This document shows, piece by piece, positions 1 through 7,505 of a stretch of DNA of 7,505 bases. The notes under the pieces were generated by a model. That model saw nothing but the letters and a program-made list of their open reading frames with translations. It was not told where the DNA came from and ran no database searches. Source of the DNA: an uncultured Flavobacteriales bacterium (lineage in GTDB: Bacteria; Bacteroidota; Bacteroidia; Flavobacteriales_D; Sanyastnellaceae); NCBI GenBank assembly GCA_913057815.1, contig CAJXOV010000104.1, forward strand, positions 1 through 7,505, in the 5' to 3' direction. Each line of letters begins with the position of its first letter. Position 1 is the first letter of the stretch. The translations under genes and the position numbers were made by a program.

Positions 1-39
1 CTCTATTCGTCGGCAGCGTCAGATGTGTATAAGAGACAG
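1..39 (+). other. Illumina Nextera read-1 (i5 side) adapter, artificial sequence
   Basis: Bases 7-39 match the standard Nextera transposase read-1 adapter in full: TCGTCGGCAGCGTC at 7-20, then the 19-bp Tn5 mosaic end AGATGTGTATAAGAGACAG at 21-39. Bases 1-6 (CTCTAT) fit the last six bases of the S502 i5 index (CTCTCTAT), which sits directly outside this adapter in a library molecule. This is not genomic DNA; native sequence begins at about base 40. It matters because it supplies a false ATG at 23-25 that opens the frame of the first gene. Confidence 0.98.
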
Positions 40-3000
40 ATCAGGAGGAGGCTCAAATGAAGTTCAAGTAATCCCAACCGTAGTTCACGTTATTCATGAT
101 GGTGGAGAAGAAAACATTTCTCAAAACCAAGTTGAAAATGCCATCCAATGGTTGAATGAAGCATATGCCAATAGCGGAGATTCATTTAATCCAGATGGAG
201 CTGAGATTCCAATTCAATTTTGTCTAGCTAAAAAAGATTCTAATGGAGATTTTTCTGAAGGCGTCAATTATATCCAAAATAGCTTAACCGATATGTTGGT
301 TCCTTCTCAAGATTTGGCATTGAAAGATCTGAGTAGGTGGGATCCTTTAAAATATTTGAATATTTGGGTGGTAAAGTCTATCACTAGAGAAGATAATTCT
401 CCTGGAGTAGTTGGTTATTCCACTTTTCCTGATTCGCATGGATCCGATTCTGATGGGATAGTAATAGAGGCAGAATATTTTGGCTTTACTCAAACATCTA
501 ATAATGTAGTAGCTCATGAGTCAGGACATTATTTAGGTCTCTTTCATACTTTCCAAGGAGGATGCCCTAATGATGATTGTCTCACAAGTGGTGATATGGT
601 GTGTGATACTCCTCCTGATCAAAATCTATTCAATGTATTCTGTTTTGATGGTACTAATTCGTGCAGCACAGATGAAGATGATACTTCAGTTAACAATCCA
701 TTCAGAGCAGAAGAACTAGGAGGATTAGGAGATCAGTTCGATCAACAAACTAACTATATGGACTATTCCAGTGTTTTATGTTTTGACATTTTCACACTTG
801 GTCAGGCTGAACGAATGTATGCTGCCTTGGAGGTTAGAAGTTCCCTATTTGATGATGACAATTGTTCGCCTCCTTGTGATGATCCTATAGTTGCTAATGT
901 GGCTTCTACTCCTAGTTTTATTAACGTTGGTGAATCTATTGTTTATAATAATTTAAGTTCAAATTATACAGCGTTGCAATGGTCATTAAATGGGATTCCT
1001 GTTAGCACTAACGAATCGTTCACTTTTTCACCAAGCGTGCAAGGTGAGTATATCGTTGAACTTGAGCTAAACAATGACACTCCAGGATGCTACCAGTTTC
1101 TTACTTTTCCTGTTGAAGTTGTTTGCCCAATAAGCATTGAGGTCATTCCTAACACCACAAATGTATCTGAAGGTGGAACCGTTGATTTTTCTACCACCAC
1201 CACTGGAGCAAACAGTTTTGAGTGGTTCTTAGACAATGTTTCGGTTGGTAATACAGAACAATTTAGTTACACATTTGATGAAGTGGGAATTTCATCAATA
1301 TATATGGTAGCTTCTAATGGTACATGTGAGGTTACTTCTCAGGTTTGGAATATATCAATAGGCAGTTGTACATCAGGGAATGAACATAATATTTGGCATT
1401 GGTTTAATCCTTCTGGAAATGGATTCGGCTTTGATTTCAATGACCAGCCGGTCTCTTATATTCCTGAAGATCCTATGATCGCTTTAGGGCATTGCAAAGG
1501 GACTATTTGTGATGATGCTGGTAACTTATTATTTGTGAGTAATGGAGTAGCTGTATTTGATAGAAACTATGACATAGTAGAAAATGGGAGTGGTCTTTTA
1601 GGAGATGAGTCAAGTCATTTTGGGACCATGTTTCTGAAAGTTCCTGGAGATGAAACCAAGTATTATCTCTTTACCACAGATAGTGAATTCAATAGTTTTG
1701 CAAATGGATTACGATATAGCATCATAGATTCAGAAGCTAATGACGGATTAGGCTTAGTCACAGATGTGAAGAATGAGCTAGTAGTAGTTACAGGAACTGA
1801 GCATGTAAACATTATTAAGCACTGTAACCTTAATGATAAATGGCTCGTGTTTTATGATAGACAAGAAGGAAAGCTGAAATCCTATCTTATTACAGATTCC
1901 GGCATATCCTCAGAACCTGTGGAGACTTCGTTAGATTTAGAATTGAGCCAAGGGGCGTATGCTCAGGCTATAAAAGTGTCTCCTCAAGGTGATAAATTGA
2001 TTTATGAAAAGAATTTAATGGAGTTTAATCAGTCCACAGGAATGGTAGATAATTTGGTAGATATGGGAACCGAATTGCCAGATGATAATATAGTAATAAC
2101 TCATGACTTTTCTCCGAATGGAAAAGTACTTTACATGCTATCTGCTGGAGATTTTGATATAAACTTATTTCAGTATGATTTAACATTACCAGATGTTTTA
2201 AAGCCTTTTCATACAAATTCTTTCTTCTCAGATATACAACTATTCGGAAAGGATATGCAGAAAGGAAAAGACAATGTGATTTATATGGACCGGGTATTTC
2301 CGGGAACCTTGGCCACTATTTCTAATCCAAACCTATTGGGTAATGCTATGAATTTTGAGCAGGACGGTGTCTTTGCCAATGCTTTTATAAATGGGTTTGG
2401 TAATTTTTATCATGCTTATATAGCAGGACAAGATATAATCATAGACGGAGACGAAATAATATGCGCAGGGATGGATCATGAGTTTTCTGTGTTTGGCTCA
2501 GATTGCATAGAAGGGGATATTGATTGGGAGTTTTCTGGGAGTGGAGAGTTTAGCGTAAATCCTAACCAAACAGTTTCTGGCAGTTTTCCAGATGTAGGAG
2601 AAGCTATTTTAATAGCCAAAACAGCTTCAGACTGTGGAGAGATTACGGATACTCTTCATATATCCATAATTCAAGCTCCTGATTTAGATTTAGGGAATGA
2701 TATAGGATATTGTTCTTCAGACCCAAGTATTACACTGCAAATCCCTTCAGATTTCGAGTATTATTTATGGAGCACTGGTAGTATAGATCAAAGTATTACT
2801 CTGAATAGTCCTGAACCCCAAACCGTAGAAGCCAGAGGGTATTACCAAGGATGTTTCGTAACCGATGAGATAGAAATTATAGGTGAAGTGGATGGGGAAA
2901 TTGATTTAGGCCCTGACCAAACTTTATGTGATGGAGTAGCCATTGTACTAGATGCTGGTGTTGGATTTAGTGATTATGAATGGCAAGATGGGAGCATTGG

Positions 3001-3385
3001 TCAAACATACACCGTGTTTTTAGGAGGAACATACTCTGTTAGTTCTAACAATCCTTGTTCAGCATCCGATATTATTTTCATTGATGAGTGTGACCAAACT
3101 ATCAATGGAATAGAGGATCATGAAATCTCCTCCTCCATTACGGTATACCCAAATCCAACTATTGATGAAGTTTTTATTGAGTTTGATACTGCGGTTTCAG
3201 ATATTCTGAGCTTAGAAGTGTTTGACTCTAGCGGTAGACTAGTTCATATTGAGAAAATCAACGCTATAAACGGGCATAATTTGGTTAAGTTTCAAGTAGA
3301 TCAGCTTTCAGCAGGTGAATATATCGGAAAAATTAAGGGCTCAACTTCTGATTGGAATAAGCAGTTTGTTTTTAGTAAAGAGTAA
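40..3385 (+). CDS. Secreted M43-family zinc metalloprotease with PKD/Ig-like, propeller-like and T9SS sorting domains (5' partial)
   Basis: Large exported protein, cut at its N-terminus by the contig end. Residue numbers below count from the spurious adapter ATG at 23; native codons start at 41. The catalytic domain covers about residues 14-275 and opens with a VIPTVVHVIHDGG strand typical of M43 (pappalysin/cytophagalysin) peptidases. It has the metzincin zinc motif HESGHYLGLFH at 165-175 (ligands H165, H169, H175; general base E166) and a Met-turn at NYMDY 244-248. Two PKD/Ig-like domains follow (about 285-367 and 368-450). Next is a region at about 455-800 resembling the propeller-like module of Bacteroidota gliding-associated proteins (WHWFNPSGNGFGFDF, DDAGNLLFVSNGVAVFDRN, GLRYSIID, HCNLNDKW). 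Then come an Ig-like domain (about 806-886) and two related repeats starting LDLGNDIGYC (888) and IDLGPDQTLC (960). A type A T9SS sorting domain ends it (VYPNPT from 1041, FDSSGRLVH, stop 3383-3385). Signal peptide and propeptide are missing. Predicted to be exported by Sec and T9SS and to cleave extracellular protein; the substrate is unknown. Confidence 0.9.
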
Positions 3386-3450
3386 AACATGGCTATAGTA
3401 ACTATTGAGTTGATGTGACGTATTATAGGATAACTAATCATTTCCGATAA

Positions 3451-4482
3451 ATGCGTTCGATAAAATTCCTTGTTCTATTTTGTAGCTGTTTAGCGGCTAA
3501 TTCTATCATTAGCCAATCTACCGAAGAAGCCTTGCATTATCTTCAAGATGTCACTTCTTCAATAGAAGAATTTAGAACCGAAACTTGGAATGTATTGCGG
3601 GTGACAGTTCAGAATAGATCAACTTCTGAATTAGAATCGAAGATCAACTCTTTAGCTGAAAAAATTGAATCTACCAGAAAAGGAATGGTTTCAGAAGAAG
3701 GGTACTACGGTGACCTTTCAGCTAAAGTTTCTATGACTGTATTTTTAAAAACAGTACATAATATTCTTACAGATGACTATAAGGATATTAGGAAACTGGA
3801 GGGAAAATCTATGAGCTCTTTCTATGACATGGAGAAGTATTTAATGTCTCAGAATAAAGCAAATGAACGATTAAGTGAAGCAGGAGATAGGTTGGATTCT
3901 GAGTTAATGCGATTTGCTGAACGATATAAAATGGAAGTTTCCAAGAAAAAGAGTCCACTTTCTAAAAAGATAGAAAAAGCCTCTTTAGCGCTTTCTTATT
4001 ATAATCAGGTATACTTGGCCTACTTCAAAGTGTATGATCAAAAATTAAAAGTCTATAGTGCTCTGAAGGTAGAGAATATGGATCTAGTTAAGGAAGAGTT
4101 AGTCCTTTTGAATGAATACAGTTCTGAAAGCTTAGGACGATTAATGATATTAGATGGGTTCATGGAAGATGACGCGTTATATATGGCCGCTGTGAATATT
4201 ATTACACAATTGAAGTATGAATCAGAAAGTGTGTTCCCTTTGGCTCTAAGAGCCATAGAAAAGAAACATATCTTCTCGATGGCACAAGGAGTTTTTGAAT
4301 CTATCCCAGAAGAAGAAAGAACCTCTTCTGACATTGCTCATTTGAATGGATTAATTGATCCTTTGAACTCTGCCATAGAAAAACAGAATGAAGAATTCGC
4401 TAGGTCCGAGACTAAAAGAGATGAATTGTTCAATAGTTGGAATGCTCAGATTCTAGCATTCTTTTCTGCATATTTAAGTTAA
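3451..4482 (+). CDS. Exported, mostly alpha-helical protein of unknown function (343 aa)
   Basis: I do not recognise a catalytic family here. The N-terminus MRSIKFLVLFCSCLAANSIISQ looks like a Sec signal peptide (basic start, hydrophobic core, likely cleavage near residue 22). The cysteines near residues 11-13 do not make a convincing lipobox. The mature part is rich in E, K, S and L with few prolines or glycines and reads as long amphipathic helices throughout, which suggests a helical bundle in the periplasm or on the cell surface. There is no further membrane segment, metal motif or T9SS domain. The layout, including an F-A-E-R-Y helix near residue 155, vaguely resembles the LIC11966-type surface proteins seen in Bacteroidota; that is recall, not a search result. 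It lies 65 bases after the protease gene and 31 bases before rlmH on the same strand, so co-transcription is possible. The ATG at 3451 is chosen because it gives the complete signal peptide. Confidence 0.8.
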   Translation: MRSIKFLVLFCSCLAANSIISQSTEEALHYLQDVTSSIEEFRTETWNVLRVTVQNRSTSELESKINSLAEKIESTRKGMVSEEGYYGDLSAKVSMTVFLKTVHNILTDDYKDIRKLEGKSMSSFYDMEKYLMSQNKANERLSEAGDRLDSELMRFAERYKMEVSKKKSPLSKKIEKASLALSYYNQVYLAYFKVYDQKLKVYSALKVENMDLVKEELVLLNEYSSESLGRLMILDGFMEDDALYMAAVNIITQLKYESESVFPLALRAIEKKHIFSMAQGVFESIPEEERTSSDIAHLNGLIDPLNSAIEKQNEEFARSETKRDELFNSWNAQILAFFSAYLS

Positions 4483-4513
4483 TTGGAAGATTGATTCTTC
4501 TTAGATTCGCCCC

Positions 4514-4984
4514 ATGCAGGTTAAGTTCATAGTAGTTGGTAAAACAAGTTTTCCATACCTTAAAGAAGGGATTGATATCTATCTTAAACGGTTAGTCCAC
4601 TATGCTAAAGTAGATTACATAGAGATTCCAGTTAAAATTCCCAAATCAGCCAAAGAGAAGGATGTAAAATCTATAGAATCTAAGGCTATTCAAAAACATC
4701 TTTCCGCTGGAGATACGATCATTTTACTGGATGAACGGGGTAAAAAATTCAATTCAATTTCGTTTTCCAAATGGTTAGAGAAGTTTATGTTGAACAGCAC
4801 TAAGTCCATCGTATTCTTAGTAGGAGGGCCTTATGGGTTCAGTGATGATATTATTAAAATGTCTACACAGAAAATCTCCCTTTCAGAGATGACTTTTAGC
4901 CATCAGATGATTCGATTGTTTTTTGTGGAGCAGCTTTATAGAGGGTTCACTATTTTAAAAGGAGAACCATACCACCATGAATAA
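4514..4984 (+). CDS. rlmH: RlmH, 23S rRNA (pseudouridine-1915-N3)-methyltransferase
   Basis: A SPOUT-class methyltransferase that uses S-adenosylmethionine to methylate N3 of pseudouridine 1915 in helix 69 of 23S rRNA, acting on the assembled ribosome as a homodimer (family knowledge from E. coli RlmH, formerly YbeA). The 156-residue length matches the family (about 155). Visible hallmarks are LLDERGKKFNS near 71-81, the glycine-rich cofactor loop FLVGGPYGF at 101-109, the knot segment LSEMTFSHQMIRLFFVEQLYR at 123-143 and the conserved C-terminus PYHHE at 152-156. All expected motifs are intact. The gene follows the unknown exported protein by 31 bases and converges on atpC. No Shine-Dalgarno sequence is evident, as is usual in Bacteroidota. 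The stop codon lies directly against an A-run that belongs to the terminator of the opposing atpDC unit. Confidence 0.97.
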   Translation: MQVKFIVVGKTSFPYLKEGIDIYLKRLVHYAKVDYIEIPVKIPKSAKEKDVKSIESKAIQKHLSAGDTIILLDERGKKFNSISFSKWLEKFMLNSTKSIVFLVGGPYGFSDDIIKMSTQKISLSEMTFSHQMIRLFFVEQLYRGFTILKGEPYHHE

Positions 4985-4986
4985 AA

Positions 4987-5013
4987 AAAGGTATTGCTAC
5001 GCGCAATACCTTT
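4987..5013. terminator. Intrinsic terminator between convergent rlmH and atpC, probably bidirectional
   Basis: A perfect 11-bp inverted repeat, AAAGGTATTGC at 4987-4997 and GCAATACCTTT at 5003-5013, flanks a 5-base loop. In the atpC direction (minus strand) the stem is followed by a run of seven T spanning 4989-4983, a classic U-tract, and it begins 25 bases after the atpC stop. In the rlmH direction the hairpin begins two bases after the stop codon and is followed by a weaker T-rich tract (TTTCTAATAATTTA). It is therefore strong for atpDC and plausible for rlmH. Confidence 0.85.
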
Positions 5014-5038
5014 CTAATAATTTATGTCGAATAGTGTA

Positions 5039-5317
5039 TTATTCTGCTAGAATAACTACAGTATTATTTAGAATCTCTACCGTTCCTCCGTTTACATCGA
5101 AAGCGTAATCACAATCAGTAGCCGTTCCTAATCTAGCTTCCAAAACCTCAGTAGGCTTGTCGTCAGATTTAATCCTAACACTTCCTTTACCTAAAGAAGT
5201 AATAAGTGCAGCATGATTGTCTAAAACTCCCAATTGTCCATCTATACCTGGAACTTGCACATAAGATGCATTTCCTTCGAACAATTTAGCGTCTGGTGTA
5301 AGAATTTCTAATTTCAT
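5039..5317 (-). CDS. atpC: F1 ATP synthase epsilon subunit, short form (AtpC)
   Basis: Central-stalk subunit of the F1Fo ATP synthase, linking gamma to the c-ring. The protein is 92 residues, starting MKLEILTPDAKLFEG and carrying the family core motif PGIDGQLGVLDNHAALITSLGKG at about 23-45. Length and content correspond to the N-terminal beta-sandwich alone. The C-terminal pair of helices that gives E. coli epsilon (about 139 residues) its inhibitory arm is missing; short forms of this sort are common in Bacteroidota. It lies 13 bases downstream of atpD on the same strand and ends 25 bases before the terminator hairpin, so it is the last gene of an atpDC unit. The bases before the start are A/T-rich without a Shine-Dalgarno motif. 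The stop is TAA at 5041-5039. Confidence 0.95.
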   Translation of the reverse strand: MKLEILTPDAKLFEGNASYVQVPGIDGQLGVLDNHAALITSLGKGSVRIKSDDKPTEVLEARLGTATDCDYAFDVNGGTVEILNNTVVILAE

Positions 5318-5330
5318 TTTTATCTAAATA

Positions 5331-6892
<1,562 letters not shown>

Positions 6893-6933
6893 TGGGGATT
6901 CCAATTTATTTTATCCACTCGTAATCCACAATA

Positions 6934-6962
6934 TTCAACATATGATTTCATACCTATATTTG
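6934..6962 (+). promoter_or_regulatory. Candidate promoter for ribF
   Basis: TATATTTG at 6955-6962 matches the Bacteroidota -7 element TAnnTTTG exactly. The upstream element is imperfect: TTC at 6934-6936, with an 18-base spacer, instead of TTG. Transcription would start around 6969, leaving a leader of about 14 bases before the TTG start proposed for ribF. A short AT-rich match like this can occur by chance, so it is only a candidate, though its position and orientation fit. Confidence 0.45.
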
Positions 6963-6982
6963 CCCCTCAAGACACCGTAGAT

Positions 6983-7460
6983 TTGAAAGTTCACAATTCT
7001 TTAGAATCAGTTACCAAAATTACCAATGCCGTGGTTACCACGGGTACATTTGATGGGGCTCATTTAGGGCATCAGAAAATTCTTAAAAAATTAAATCAGC
7101 TAGCTGATGAGTGTCAAGGGGAATCAGTACTCTTTACTTTTTTTCCTCATCCTAGAATGGTCTTATTCCCAAATGACCATGGATTAAAGCTGTTAAACAC
7201 CTTAGAAGAAAAAAAAGAACGATTAGCTGCCTCAGGTTTAGACCATCTTATTGTTCATCCGTTTTCAAGAGATTTTAGTAGGCTTAGCGCGTTGCAATAC
7301 GTCCGTGACATCATGGTAAACGTGCTAAACGTCCATACTATGGTTGTAGGTTATGACCATCATTTCGGCAGAAACAGAGAGGGGAATATAGAAACCTTAA
7401 GAGAGTTTTCTCAAACATATGATTTTAAAGTTGACGAAATCTCAGCCTTAGATATAGAAG
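6983..7460 (+). CDS. ribF: RibF, bifunctional riboflavin kinase/FAD synthetase (3' partial)
   Basis: Only the first 159 codons are present. The family phosphorylates riboflavin to FMN (C-terminal kinase domain) and adenylylates FMN to FAD (N-terminal domain). The visible part is the N-terminal nucleotidyltransferase domain: GTFDGAHLGHQKIL at 21-34 is the nucleotide-binding GxFDGxHxGH motif, with A26 where V is usual; TFFPHPR is at 52-58; and VGYDHHFGRNREGNIETL at 122-139 is the conserved FMN-adenylyltransferase segment. The ISSTxIR motif and the whole kinase domain lie beyond the contig end. I choose TTG at 6983 as start: the frame is open back to a TGA at 6872-6874, but there is no in-frame ATG or GTG before the motif, and TTG gives a family-like N-terminus (MKVHNSLESV). 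The gene is divergent from atpD. Beyond 7460 the frame continues into adapter and reads AVSYTHLRAHETS, which must be trimmed. Confidence 0.93.
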
Positions 7461-7505
7461 CTGTCTCTTATACACATCTCCGAGCCCACGAGACCTCTCT
7501 ACATC
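7461..7505 (-). other. Illumina Nextera read-2 (i7 side) adapter with index, artificial sequence
   Basis: Bases 7461-7479 are the Tn5 mosaic end CTGTCTCTTATACACATCT, followed by CCGAGCCCACGAGAC (overlapping its end, to 7494), together the complete reverse complement of the Nextera read-2 adapter. Bases 7495-7502 read CTCTCTAC, the index read of N707, and ATC at 7503-7505 begins the P7 tail. None of it is genomic. It puts a false C-terminus on the truncated ribF. Confidence 0.98.

Noticed and set aside
2025..2216. 63-codon minus-strand open frame inside the metalloprotease gene
   Set aside because: It lies wholly antisense to a strongly supported coding region and has no recognisable features.
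3386..3450. Possible promoter in the 65-base gap before the unknown exported protein gene
   Set aside because: TTG triplets occur, but no TAnnTTTG element is found at a suitable distance.
4053..4334. 93-codon minus-strand open frame inside the unknown exported protein gene
   Set aside because: It is antisense to a coherent signal-peptide-bearing protein and its own product looks like random sequence.
4486..4500. Small hairpin GAAGA-ttgat-TCTTC between the unknown exported protein gene and rlmH as a terminator
   Set aside because: The stem is only five A/T-rich pairs with no T-run after it, which is within chance expectation.
6942..6980. 12-codon ATG-to-TAG mini-frame ending two bases before the ribF TTG, as a possible leader peptide
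   Set aside because: The candidate -7 element lies inside it, so it would start upstream of transcription, and its composition is unremarkable.

Overview
This is a 7.4-kb piece of a Bacteroidota chromosome (Flavobacteriia- or Cytophagia-like). The lineage call rests on low GC content, a type IX secretion C-terminal sorting domain, Bacteroidota-style Ig-like repeats, a Bacteroidota-type insertion in AtpD, a short AtpC, a TTG-N19-TAnnTTTG promoter, and no clear Shine-Dalgarno sequences. The native DNA spans about 40-7460. Both ends are Illumina Nextera (Tn5 tagmentation) adapter, so both terminal genes are cut and their reading frames run into artificial sequence.

Layout, left to right. Bases 1-39 are the read-1 Nextera adapter. 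Bases 40-3385 (+) hold the C-terminal 1,114 or so residues of a large secreted multidomain protein: an M43-type zinc metalloprotease, two PKD/Ig-like domains, a propeller-like region, further Ig-like repeats and a T9SS type A sorting domain. A 343-residue secreted helical protein of unknown function follows at 3451-4482 (+), then rlmH at 4514-4984 (+), encoding the 23S rRNA pseudouridine-1915 methyltransferase. A hairpin at 4987-5013 separates rlmH from the convergent atpC (5039-5317, -) and atpD (5331-6830, -), which encode the epsilon and beta subunits of the F1 ATP synthase. The 152-bp divergent region 6831-6982 carries a good promoter for atpDC and a weaker candidate for ribF. The N-terminal 159 residues of RibF (6983-7460, +; FAD synthetase/riboflavin kinase) run into the read-2 Nextera adapter with an i7 barcode at 7461-7505.

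Functionally this is mostly core chromosome: ATP synthase catalytic subunits, flavin cofactor synthesis and rRNA modification, next to a cell-surface or secreted protease and one unknown exported protein. atpD and atpC form a two-gene unit; genes for the other ATP synthase subunits are absent from the window. I see no mobile element, CRISPR array, defence system or other new system. The most consequential observation is technical: untrimmed adapters at both ends create chimeric protein termini (MCIRDR at one end, AVSYTHLRAHET at the other).
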